A stretch of DNA of 64,000 bases from Takakia lepidozioides. Lineage: Eukaryota; Streptophyta; Takakiopsida; Takakiales; Takakiaceae. The DNA lies in the NCBI GenBank assembly GCA_030704615.1, contig CM060731.1, positions 68,862,756 to 68,926,755 of the forward strand, in the 5' to 3' direction. The position numbers and the translations under genes are program-made. This document shows positions 46,975-57,060 of the stretch, one piece after another. The notes below the pieces were generated by a model. That model was not told where the DNA came from. It saw only the letters and a list, made by a program, of their open reading frames with translations, and did not search any database. Each line of letters starts with the position of its first letter. The stretch's first letter is position 1.

Positions 46975-47640
46975 GAGCTGTTGTGTTGTGTCATGGAACG
47001 CGATGATCGCAGGATAGGGGCGTGGGATGGAGGCTTTGCAGACTTATTCTTGAGCTACTGATGCAGGAAGGGGCAAAGCGTAACCTGCACAACAACCGCA
47101 ATGGGCTCTTGGCTCATGTTAGTACCATGATTTGGTATTCTTCCTGATGTTTACAAGGTTCTTGGGAGAGACAACTTGGTCTTAGCAGTCCGTGTTTCAA
47201 TTGACGCCCGCTCAGCTGCACCGTGGTGGTTCTCACAGACCAATACGACATCACCTGACTACAGACACAAGCAACACACACAAGAGGTCCTATTATGTTC
47301 ATGGTCAATCAAATCCTCCATGGATCATGACACAAGGTCGAGGACTATGTGGTGAGGGCACCTTCTTCTTTGACCTATTTCAGCCTGTTTTGACCTCTCA
47401 TCAGACTCGGCCCTGAATTTCTTCACGATGGTGGGACAACCGCAATCACAAGGTGTGGCTTTTTCTTAATGTACCATGTAAAGTTCTAAGTTAGTCCATC
47501 CTGCAAATGTGGGCTCTTGGCTCCTGTTATGATTTGGTATTCTTCCTAATGTTTACAAGGTTCTTGGGAGAGTCAGCTTGGTCTTAGCAGGCTGCGTTTC
47601 AATCTCTGCCCGCTCAGCTGTGGAAGTCACAGCAGCCTGC
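46975..47640 (+). pseudogene. PPR fragment 4 with duplicated spacer
   Basis: VVSWNAMIAG is readable near 46,985-47,017, followed by broken motif sequence. A block of about 115 bases (TGGTATTCTTCCTGATGTTT and onward) occurs at 47,103-47,220 and again at 47,508-47,623. 47,230-47,350 matches 37,060-37,180 inverted. Confidence 0.5.
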
Positions 47641-48664
47641 TACTCAAGGCACCTTCTTCAACACATTTCACCCTGTTTTCCCCTCTTATCAGAATTGGCC
47701 CTAAATTGGTGAGGGCACCTTTTTCTTCAACCTATTTCAGTCTGTCTTGCCCTCTCATCATTAGGGTTGGGGTGTTTGCTGGAAGAGGGCCGGATTTCAA
47801 GCACAAGATTACCTATGATTCCCTATGGATCCATTGCTACAAGAAACCTACATGGGTAGATAGTGAACTAGAAGCCACAGCAGCAGCGGCACAATTGATA
47901 AAATTAGGCACTGCTAATGAAGGCAACCTTCTTCAACACATTTCACCCTGTTTTTCCCTCTTATCAAAATTGGCTCTAAATTTTCAGGTTGAATTTCTAT
48001 AAGTTACTGGTTGAGTGAACCTTTGATAGTTTGTAATGCGTGTGCAAGCCTGGCAACTCTGGAGAAGGGCAAAGAGGTCCATGGCAACATTGTCAGAGCT
48101 GCAATTGTACCACATGTCATTCTGAACAATACCCTTTTGGACATGTATGAAGGGAGTGTTTGACAGTATGGCTGAACAAGATGTGGGTGTCGTGGAGTGC
48201 GATGATTGCAGGATATGCACAGCTCCGGCGTGGGATGGAGGCTTTTGAGAACTATGAGCAATTGATGTGCGAAGGGAAGAAGCCCAACCACATCACATTT
48301 GTTTGTGTTTGTAATGCGTGTGCAAGCCTGGGAGCTCTGGGAAAGGGGAAAGAGGTCCATGGTGACATCGTCAAAGCTGGAATTCTACCAGATGTCATCC
48401 TGAACACTGCCCTGGTGGACATGTTTGTCAAATGTGGGTGCATTCAGGATGCGAAGGGAGTTTTCCACACTCTGGCTGAACGAGATGTGGTGTCGTGAAA
48501 CGCCATGCTTGCAGGGTATGCACAACAGGGGGGCGGGATGGAGGCTTTGGAGACCTATGAGCAAATGATTGGGGAAGGGTGAAGCCCGACCACATCAGGT
48601 TTGTGTGCGTTTGCAGTGCGTGTGCAAGTCTGGCAGCCCTGGAAAAGAGCAAAGAGGTGCATGG
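47640..48664 (+). pseudogene. PPR gene fragment 5
   Basis: An N-terminal exon-like part is at 47,800-47,920 (SLWIHCYKKPTWVDSELEAT), followed by a spacer. From 48,160 a PPR array runs: MIAGYAQLRRGMEAFENYEQ, MCEGKKPNHITFVCVCNACA, SLGALGKGKEVHGDIVKAG, LVDMFVKCGCIQDAKGVF and LAERDVVS, then a stop at 48,496. The array continues frameshifted to 48,660. It is the best preserved PPR stretch here, about three and a half motifs, but still a fragment. Confidence 0.8.
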
Positions 48665-49043
48665 TTGTTAGAGGACTGACTGGGACTTAGACACTTATAC
48701 GGGATCTGTGGGGTACCCTTAATTTTTGCACAGACTGAGACCAACAGGAGCCTTAGGGGTGACAGCAGCGCACTTTAGGGGGGGTTACACAGTCCGTCAC
48801 AGCCAACACAGCCCGTCACAGTCCGGCACAGCCGACACAGCCCATCACAGTCAACACATCCCGTCACAGTCCGACACAGCCGACACAGCCAGACACAGTC
48901 AACACAGCTCGTCATAGCCCGACACAGCCCATCACAGCCAACACAGCCCGTCACAGCCGACACAGCCACACAGCCAGTCACAGCCCGACAAGCCGGTCAC
49001 AGCCGGTCACAGTTTCACACAGCCAGTCACAGCTTGACACAGC
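48664..49043 (+). repeat. CACAGCC minisatellite, right copy
   Basis: Inverted partner of 41,360-41,695. From 48,788, about 25 degenerate units such as GTCACAGCCGACACAGCC. The translated frames in it are low-complexity artefacts. Confidence 0.8.
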
Positions 49044-49710
49044 TGTCACGACCATAGGGAACGGATAGCAGGACAGGGAACGACTGTGGGGAACAACACC
49101 TGCGAATGGAACATGTTAGTTCACGGATGACGGTTAGTGAGGGAAACGGTTAGAACAAATGGGTAGGAAGATAAAGCTAGGAGCAAGGACTGGAAAATGA
49201 TCAATTCTTGGGAGCACTTCTTGGGGATGACTTCGGACATCACGGGGGAAAATGAGGCAGAGAGCGGATCTCTGAGGAGAAAGAGGGAGAGCACGGAGTA
49301 GGAGGAGGAGGATCTGTTGATGCTTAATGAATGCAGGCAGTAGAATTGTAATGTAGAGCAGATTAGAGACTCCATGGCTTCAGCCTGATACTTGATAGAT
49401 ATTAATCTGATACACACTTCATACTCACACTGTGTAGAGAGAGATCTGAGTGAAGCTGTGGAATGAATGGACGAGTTGATGGAATCCGATAGATTGATGA
49501 AGCAAACTGATACTTAATTACCAACAGTAAGGTAACTAGCTAACATGAATGCGGGAAGGAAAACAAATAGGAAACACCCCCATGATACACTAGCTGTAGG
49601 TCATGACTGATTGTTCTGAGCGGGCTGAGTACTTAGAGATTTCCAACTCTTCTATCTTGGAGTTTCCGCCTCGGATAGCGAAGGGATGGGTGAGTAAAAG
49701 CCGCGCGACA
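49044..49710 (-). repeat. Solo-LTR-like repeat, right copy
   Basis: Inverted partner of 39,511-40,148, with ends TGTCAC and GCGACA. The minisatellite follows directly at 49,043, with no element D between. Confidence 0.5.
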
Positions 49711-49719
49711 ATGGTTGCA

Positions 49720-50540
49720 TCGCCAAAGCTGGAATTGTACCAGATGTAATTCCCTATGGATCAATTGCTACAAGAAACTTGCATGGTAGATGGTCAACTA
49801 AAGGAGGACTAAAGGCTGCAGCTGCAGCGGCACAGTTCATAAAACCAGGCACCTCAACCATGACCACAACTTCTGAAAGAGGATCAAGAGAGGGAGTCCA
49901 CAATGCCTCTTCTGCTGGGCATCTGAAGATGCTTTGTGAGGCAGGTAGACTGACAGAGGCTCTATAGACTTTAAACCAACAAGGCATTTCAGCAGATTCA
50001 GATATGTATGTCTGTCTCTTGCTTAAGTGCATCAAGATGAAAGGTCTGGAAGCTGGAATTAGGTACACGCTCACATTATCCAAAGTGCATTTATGCCAAA
50101 TGTTTTTCTACTCAACACCCTTAAGTCAACATGTATGTTAAGTGTGGGAGCATCGTGGATGCTCACCAAGTTTTCCACAGAGTGCCTCGACGATCTTTGA
50201 TCACGTGGAATATAATGTTGGCAGGATTTACCAAGGATGGGTGTGGGCGGAATGCTTTGGAGACCTATGAGCAACTGTTGCGCAAAGGGTGAAGCCCAAC
50301 CACATCACGTTTGTTTGTATTGTTTGCAATGCGCGTGCAAGGCTGGGAGCTCTGGAAAAGGGGAAAGAGGTCCATGGTGACATCGTCAAAGCTGGATTTG
50401 TACCAGATGTCATTCTGACCCCTGCCCTGGTGGACATGTATGCCAAATGTGGGTGCAGTGAGGATGCCAAGTGAGTGTTCAACAGTATGGCTGAAGGAGA
50501 TGTGGTGTCGTGGAACGCGATGCTTGCAGGCTTTCTTCCT
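49720..50540 (+). pseudogene. PPR gene fragment 6 (N-terminal region plus PPR motifs)
   Basis: The plus-strand frame has KAAAAAAQFIKPGTSTMTTT, then SERGSREGVHNASSAGHLKM, LCEAGRLTEAL and ISADSDMYVCLLLKCIKMKG. Motifs in other frames follow, then KPNHITFVC, ARLGALEKGKEVHGDIVKAG, LVDMYAKCGCSEDAK and a stop, and VVSWNAMLAG. The order is that of a complete PLS-type PPR N-terminal half. Stops at about 49,966, 50,290 and 50,472 and frameshifts make it a pseudogene. It gives the empty site for element C. Confidence 0.8.
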
Positions 50541-51065
50541 TATGCACTCATGCCAGAGACAGAGCTAAGTATCTGAATCTGCTGAATTGTTTCCTTGGTT
50601 TATAGGGGGCAGGCCGGCATTATCAATTCTAATCAGGGACACTATAATTACACCCTAAGCTCCTAATCCAGGTGAATTCAAATTCTCGCTTAAGAATGAC
50701 TCAGACAAAGAAGTGAATGTCGTCAACGACATTCAATTTGGATCTATGATTACAATCCTTATGAAGCCATGGTCGCACCTATTTAAAAAAAATAAAAATT
50801 TGTCCGACAATTTGTCCTTTGCTGAGGTCGCATGATTGACAATATAAATGACAATATATGAATTTTACAGATAATTAATGAAGTCCACGTAATGATGCCA
50901 CATCGGTTGCCACGTCGGTTTCATAGTAAATAGTCAATAGTAAAGTAAAAAAATAAACATATTTATGTACAGTAACGTCGGTTTAGGACGTGACGTGACG
51001 CACGTCCGTCGCTGACGTCGGACGTGACGCTGACGCGTCAACGCCACGTCACGTCCAAATTTGCA
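50541..51065. repeat. Methyltransferase-element 5' fragment and GACGTGACG-rich segment
   Basis: 50,650-50,745 resembles the 5' flank of the right methyltransferase-like element (63,680-63,770) and contains one of its palindromes (50,713-50,735). 50,978-51,056 is dense in GACGTGACG/CGTCACGTC words in both orientations, giving strong hairpin potential. No coding. Confidence 0.5.
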
Positions 51066-52480
51066 ACTAGGGTGCCTGATTTATCAATTCCACCGCTACT
51101 GTTGCAGCTTCCAGTTGACCATCTATCCATGCAGGTTGCTAGTAGCTATTGATCCACAGGGAATCATAAGAGCTTGAAGTTCGGCCCTCTTCGATGAATC
51201 TGGACCCACACTCTATCCCTGCTCCTTCAGCTATCCATGCCTCTGCCAAAATTATGCATTCACCTTTGTTGCTGCTAGCAGCTGACAATGAAAGCCTCGA
51301 ATTGTTCTAGGAAACACCCAACTCAACTTATCACACTAGTTCCTATGCTCAATTGCATCTTCTACTCTCTGTAATCCAACAGACATTCACCTTTTTGCCT
51401 TGATTGTCCCACCGTTGAGTGGGGTCAGAAAAGTATTCACTACAACAGAACGCTCCCAGGCTTGCACACGCATTGCAAACACAAACAAATGTGATGCAGT
51501 TGGGCTTCAACCCTTCGCGCAACATTTGCTCATAGGTCTCCAAAGCATTCCTACCAACCCATGCTTGGTAGATCCTGCCAGTTGACATTATATTCCAGGT
51601 GATCAAAGATCGTTGAGGGATTCTGTTGAACACTTGGTGAGCATAGATGTACACCAGGAGAATGTTCAGAATGACATCTGGTACAATTCCACCTTTGATA
51701 ATGTCACCATGAACCTCTTTGACCATTCCCAGGGCTGCTAAGCTCGCATATGCATATTATAAACACAAATGAGCATGACCTGGTCTCGCTTCATCCCTTC
51801 CCCCATCATTTGCTCTTAGGTTTCCAAAGCCTTAATCCCATACCCATGCTGCACATACCTTGCAATCATGGCACTCCAAAACACCACATCTCGTTCAGCC
51901 ATATTGTCGAACTCTCCCTTCGCGTCAGGCTTGTTGCACCCACATTTGGCATACATGTCCACCAGGGCGGAGTTCAGAATGACAACTGGTACAATTTCAG
52001 CTTTAACGATGGCACCATGGCCGAGAGTGACATCTAGTGATACAATTCCAGCTTTGACGATGTCACCATGGATCTTGGTGCCCTTTTTAGGGCGCCAGGC
52101 TCACATTTGCCGTATATGTACACCAAAGGAATGTTCAGAATGAAATTTGGTACAATTCCAGCTTTGATAATGTCACCATGAACCTCTTTGCCCCTTCCCA
52201 GGGCTGCTAGGCTTGCATATGCATACTACAAACACAAATGAACATGAACTGGTCTGGCTTCATCCCTTCCCACATCATTTGCTCTTAGGTTTCCAAAGCC
52301 TTAATCCCATACCCATGCTACACATACCTTGCAATCATGGCACTCCAAAACACCACATCGCGTTCAGCCATATTGTCGAACTCTCCCTTCATATCAGGCT
52401 TGCTGCACCCACATTTGGCATACATGTCCACCAGGGCAGAGTTCAGAAGGACAACTGGCATGCACTCTCTTGGCAGGAAT
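51066..52480 (-). pseudogene. PPR gene fragment 7 with internal tandem duplication
   Basis: On the minus strand KEVHGDIIKGGIVPDVILN, then RSLITWNIMSTGRIYQAW and ALETYEQMLREGLKPNCITF, then VCVCNACASLGAF (51,726-51,450). A PPR segment at 51,732-52,005 is present again at 52,203-52,458 in direct order, nearly identical, offset about 470 bases. 51,066-51,440 is the PPR 5' module. Frames are broken throughout. Confidence 0.72.
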
Positions 52481-52950
52481 AGCTGAAGGAGCAGGGATGG
52501 AATGTGGGTTCAGATTCATGCAAGAGGGCGTTCAGCTTCCTATACCTTCCACGATCACATCATATCGTCAACCTACGTTTGAAACTATGGATCGGTTCAG
52601 CTCGACTTCATACCATACTGATAAACTAAGCACTCCACACTGCTTTCTAGTACAAATCGACACCCTACCTATGCTGACTTATGTACACAATAATCTTAGT
52701 GTCATGACAACGAGGACCTATGAATTGTACTTCTAGCCATCGCTAGTTTAGATACTATGTACACCTTGAGAGTTTCTGAACCGAAAGGTTCTCTCTCACT
52801 ATCCATTGACTTCAGCTTTCAGTGCGCAGTGCTCACATGCCATGATGAGCTAGTCTCTTCTAAACACCAAGCACCGCAACGTTCAGCCCTACCATACATG
52901 CTCTCAGTTCAAAAAAAATGAAACCCATGACGCCCTTACACTTCAAACGG
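52481..52950. other. Unassigned sequence left of the palindrome array
   Basis: No family is recognised. This could be the 5' flank or an upstream exon region of the methyltransferase-like element, but nothing shows it. Confidence 0.35.
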
Positions 52951-52951
52951 A

Positions 52952-53580
52952 GAATGGCGTTGACGACATTCACATCCAGAGTTGTTGAGAGGTCCTCAGA
53001 GTTATGTAAGTTTTTGTAATGTCCATAGAGTTTACAGTGAGGATTCCTCACTTCAGTTTGTTGAATGTCAATGCAGACATTCAGTTATTCTGCATTGCTT
53101 TTGCCTCTTGCGAGAAATCTTGAGGCTTGATTAGCTGTGTTATCAGAGATCCAAAGTGAATGTCGTTGACGACATTCACTTCTATGTCTATGTCATTCAC
53201 CAGCGACAATTTGAATTTACATGGATTGGGAGCTAAGGGTGTATTAATTGGTTCTTTGTTCGTAATTTTGTGAATGGCGTTGACGCCATTCACATCCAGT
53301 GTTATTATGAGGTCCTCAGAGTTATGTTCGTTATGAATGTCCATTGAGTTTTTGGGGAGGGTTCCTTACTCAAGTTTCTGATTTCCATCCAATGATAATG
53401 CCTCTTTTGAGAAATCATTAGGCTTGATTAGCAGTGTATTCACAAATCCAAAGTGAATGTCGTTGACGACATTCACTTCTATGTCTGTGTCATTCCAAAG
53501 CGAGAGTTTGCATTCACGTGGATTAGGGTGTATTACAGTATCATTGAATGGAATGTTTGAATGGCGTTGACGACATTCAC
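52952..53580. repeat. Array of 22-24-base palindromes in about 300-base tandem units
   Basis: Palindromes lie at 52,952-52,973, 53,156-53,179, 53,270-53,293, 53,453-53,476 and 53,559-53,580, with a decayed one at 53,063-53,082. Two types alternate. One has arms GTGAATGTCGT and ACGACATTCAC around TG; the other has arms GTGAATGGCGT and ACGCCATTCAC around TG. The first and last copies are hybrids of the two types. Sequence between them also repeats with a period of 289-318 bases. The array sits just 5' of the methyltransferase-like gene. Confidence 0.85.
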
Positions 53581-53722
53581 ATCCGGAGCTGTCGTGTGGT
53601 CCTGAAAGGTCCTTGGAGCAGTTCTCAGAGCCATTTCATTCCATGTTTTTTTCATTCTGTGCTACTTGCATCTTACTCACTTCGCGCTTTTGGTGGGTTG
53701 GGATTTATCTCCTGTTTAACAG

Positions 53723-55937
53723 GTACACGAAATATGTGCTTATGGAAGGAAATCACCTGAGCGGTATTCCAGACTATCTTGACATGTGGTTGGACCCTGC
53801 AAACGATCCAACCATGTATACTGCATCAGGGATATTGAAGGACTGGAGTCCTTCTCACTTCAGAGACTGTGGCTAGTACCTTGACTGCCCACCGGAGCAC
53901 ACGACCTTTCAAGAACAACATATGAAATATTTGAACAATAATGCTGAGATGCTGGCGCCTCTGACTGACGAAGAGTACCAAAGAAACATAGCAACATTGG
54001 CTGCCAAGGAGCCTGATGCTCAGGGAATGCCGCAGAAGGGAAAGAAGGCGGGCCGCAAACCAAAAGACAAGGCTCTTGATGTCATAGCCATCTCACCAGC
54101 AAAGCCAAAAGACAAAGACAAGTCCAAAGAGAAGGAAAAGGACAAGGGGAAGGAGAAAGAAAAGGAGATGGAGAGTGGGCAGGACTTCACTGCTAGAAGA
54201 TATACCCGCACAGTTCAGTGCGTGTTCGATGCCAAGCCACACCCTTCCCGTTCTGATTCGGCAGGAGAGATTAAAATTGTCAATGAGGGTTGGCTGTCGA
54301 TGATGCAGAGTCAAAAGAGAGGATACACTGGGTGCCTTCGCCTACCTGGGATAACATAATCTCATTCCTCAATCTGGTGAGAATTCCAGTTTCTTTCCTT
54401 TTTCTCTAAAAGTTTCATTGGCAGTATTTCAGTCTGGTTCTTTGAAAACATTCTTGCCATCGTTCTTAAAAAAAACATGTCTGTTGCAGGTGAGCACATT
54501 CCCACCTTCGTGTGCGGTGTGCAGAAAACATATGCGGCTGACATTGTCATTCTCGACATCCCGGATGGTCAGGCTGTGCCAGAAGTTCTTCCAAAGGGCA
54601 AGACGTCAGGCTAGAACAAATTCGAGGACAACTACTGGAGTTGGGTGTTCGGGTTCTATAATAATTTCCTCTATGATGCAGGGACACTTCTGCTTTTTCA
54701 GTCATGTGACAAAGATAGTCGTCGGGCATTGGCATCATACCTGAAGTCTTCAGGGTTTGAAGTTTTGCGCACATGGAATTGTGTGAACAGCCTCTACCTT
54801 GTGAAAGGGTGTTTCCCTGGTCAGCTGGTATGCCGTCTCCCTTCTGCTTGTGCTTTCATGATGAGTTTCAATGTTCTCTGCAACTCCACTCTAGAAGAAT
54901 CTGTCATGATCGACACCGACCATCACCGATTCGTGATAAAAATGATTGTTTTGTGCCTGAGTTCTGAATAGCCGATGTACACACTTCCACTATAGATTGT
55001 GTTTACCACACTAACCTGCTATCTTTGGCAGATGAGGATGTTCGAGGCGATCTGCCTGCGGAGGATTCGCACCTCAAAGACACCATCCTCCATCCGCAAC
55101 TTTGAGATTTCTGACCAGGGTTGTTTCATCAACCCCCCCTATGAGCCGCATGTCGATGACATTTTGTACAACTTCATGCAATCCAGTCAGACTCTGAAGA
55201 GACCAAATGGCACTCCCTGGAGAGGTGCAAAGGAAAAATCCCCAGCGTTCATGCAAATATTGCTGGAGTCATGCAGCCACCACTCTGCACGGGTGGTCGA
55301 TCTTTCTGTGTTCACAAGTTCGTTCTCTCCCTTCCGAATTGATTTTTTTTCACCAGTTCCATCTGCTTAAATCCCCCCCCACCAAACTGTTCATGTCCTC
55401 ATGTCTGGTGCAGGAGCAACTTACCATGCATGCAAGGCAGGCGGAAGAAGCCTTTTTGGCATGGAGGGTGATTCTGACCTCTACAACATAGTGTTCCTCC
55501 CCCTTTTGTCTGGCTCCACTTCAGGCACACAGACTGATCGGATTCAAATTCGAAATGATGACGATCCCGAAGATAAGCAGGTCGACAACGACTTTTCATG
55601 TGAGTAAGTGCTAAACCCACTTTGGGAGTCATACTCAATTTCTCAATAACATCAAAGTTACAGTAATAACTTTTTCAGGCTGTCTTTCAGGAAAGGCAGC
55701 GGTGGATCTTCAGGAGATACAGTCATTTGTGGCGAGTCTGTTTTTGACAGCCCCCTTTCCAATTTTCTGCTTCTTGATTATGCCGAAGCAATGGCACTTC
55801 ACGCGGCCGAGTCCCTATCCCTTGAATTTTTACTGCCCGGCCGTAGGTGTAGCCAGCGTAGATCCGGAGTTCTTAAATACTTAGACTTAGATGCAGAGGA
55901 AGTGGGGATACATTGTACTGACTCTGAGTCAGACTGA
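53723..55937 (+). pseudogene. Beta-class DNA amino-methyltransferase-like gene, left copy (broken)
   Basis: Exons 53,723-54,376, 54,490-54,827, 55,032-55,317, 55,414-55,603 and 55,691-55,937, all with GT-AG borders; stop TGA at 55,935. Exon 1 has YVLMEGNHLSG, a helical part and a Lys/Glu-rich linker (about 54,100-54,170). Exon 2 has YAADIVILDIPDG where beta-class enzymes carry the catalytic DPPY block, then WSWVFGF ... GTLLLFQS. Exon 3 has NPPYEP, the KEKSPAFMQILLES helix and VVDLSVFT. Exon 4 completes the SAM-binding motif with HACKAGGRSLFGMEGDSDLY. This order (IV, then X and I) is that of N4-cytosine/N6-adenine methyltransferases of the pfam01555 type. Exon 5 ends acidic (DLDAEE ... TDSESD). 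Lesions: TAG at 53,874 and 54,612, and one-base losses near 54,330 and 54,497. An upstream exon must exist but was not found. Confidence 0.75.
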
Positions 55938-56410
55938 ACTATGTTATTTTAATATTCTGTTTCATCATCTTTGGAAAACGTTGAATCCCCTTCCTCCACC
56001 GTAGTTGTTCCTTTGGAAAGAAAAAAAATCAAAGAATCAACTACCATTTAAATTGCAATATGTATGAATCCATCTCACAAACCTCCCTCACTCTTGTCAT
56101 CCATTGTGCTTTCATCTACAGTGTATTCATGCATGCTCCATTCATGAATTTCCTTTGTTCAACATCCATTGTACATTCATCCTCTGTACTCTTTAATCCA
56201 CCCCACAAACCTTCCACACTCATGTCATATACGTTGTGCATTCGTCTATAGTTTTAGTCATGCATCTTCCTGTCATGAATGTTTTTCATTGCTCAACATC
56301 CATTATACATTCATCCATTTGACTCTTATCCATTTTTCACACTCATCCATCTATTTATCATCCAACTGTACATTCATCCATCTTTTATTCATTTGTTGCT
56401 TTCAGGTGGG
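55938..56410 (+). repeat. 3' flank with tandem 135-base repeat rich in ATTCATCCA
   Basis: Two units of about 135 bases (from about 56,060 and 56,195) share CATCTCACAAACCT/CACCCCACAAACCT, TCAACATCCATT and ACATTCATCC in the same order. Shorter CATTCATCCAT units follow to 56,395. Mirrored on the right arm at 60,810-61,170. Confidence 0.75.
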
Positions 56411-56631
56411 AATGACCACTGCCTTTTATTATGTCGTCCAGCTTGTTTCCGCGGTAAAGGGTGCCAATCCGCGGGAATACACTCCACTTCTTCCTGGGCG
56501 CGTGGTGACGTGGTCTTCAAGTGTGATGACATGGAGTGAGCCCCGTGATGTGGCATTGGCGCAAGGTGACGTGGCGTGAGCGCAGTTGCGCTCACGTGCT
56601 CACGTGACCAGGCTCACGCCGAGGCATCCCT

Positions 56632-57060
56632 GGATGGGATAATACTGCAAAGATGTGAAAAATGATGGAAGTCAGGGGGGTTAGAAGGGAGCCAGGTTGC
56701 TGATGCATTGCGGTTGGCAACAGGGTGCACACCTTTGTTGTGGATGACAAATTGCATCCCCAAATTGAGCTGAGACAGTTGTCTGGGCAGATGAAGGAGG
56801 CAGGGTATGATGTGGGGGAGGTGCAAAAGGAATTTTCTCTCTGCCACCACAGTGAGAAGCTGGCCATTGGTTTTGGGCTGATCAGCACGGCCCTTGGGAC
56901 GCGTCTCCATCTGATCAAGAATCTTCGCCTAGTGTGTGGTGACTGCCACACAGCCACCAAGTTCATCTGAAAGATTGTTGGCCGAGCAACTGTGGTACGG
57001 GATGCCAATCACTTTCACCACTTCGAAGATGGTGTTTGTTCTTATGGGGACTACTGGTGA
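56632..57060 (+). pseudogene. PPR protein C-terminus: E+ and DYW deaminase domain, broken
   Basis: One frame carries REPGC, VGNRVHTFVVDDKLHPQ, EFSLCHHSEKLAIGFGL, LVCGDCHTATKF, RDANHFHHFEDG and the terminal GDYW followed by TGA at 57,058. The DYW domain is the cytidine deaminase of plant organellar RNA editing: HSE supplies the catalytic glutamate and CGDCH the zinc ligands. Stops at 56,656, 56,701 and 56,968 interrupt the frame, about ten residues before the EFSLCHHSE segment are deleted, and the last zinc-site motif CSCGDYW is CSYGDYW here. It begins exactly where the left arm ends. Confidence 0.9.

Larger units (their letters stand above)
53180..56632 (+). repeat. Left arm of the inverted repeat carrying the methyltransferase-like gene
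   Basis: The arm matches 60,596-64,000 in reverse complement from the palindromes through the gene and the ATTCATCCA repeats to the shared end CGAGGCATCCCTG at 56,632. Beyond that the sequences differ completely (PPR-DYW here, piggyBac-like there). The window ends before the other limit of the right arm. A hairpin with arms GTGAGCGCA and TGCGCTCAC lies at 56,576-56,595, near the inner end. Confidence 0.88.

Noticed and set aside
48726-48981. Frames of repeated Thr/Ala/His/Ser-Gln in the CACAGCC minisatellite
   Set aside because: A 9-11-base satellite translated in any frame; no start context or homology.
51438-51453. CACTACAACAGAACGC as another CACTA terminus
   Set aside because: No subterminal repeats follow, no partner end or target duplication is seen, and it lies at a junction of PPR-module blocks.
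52952-53580. Palindromic repeats taken as a possible CRISPR array
   Set aside because: Spacing is irregular (about 90-200 bases), spacers are themselves repeated, and the sequence is a eukaryotic spliced locus with no cas genes.
54020-54314. Ser/Leu/Phe-rich minus-strand frames opposite the methyltransferase linker
   Set aside because: They are antisense shadows of the Lys/Glu-rich linker in exon 1.
56576-56640. Helitron 3' end (hairpin followed by CTRR)
   Set aside because: The hairpin is about 37 bases from the boundary rather than about 10. The CTGG/CTGA ending is weak, the left flank does not start with T, and no Rep/helicase was found.
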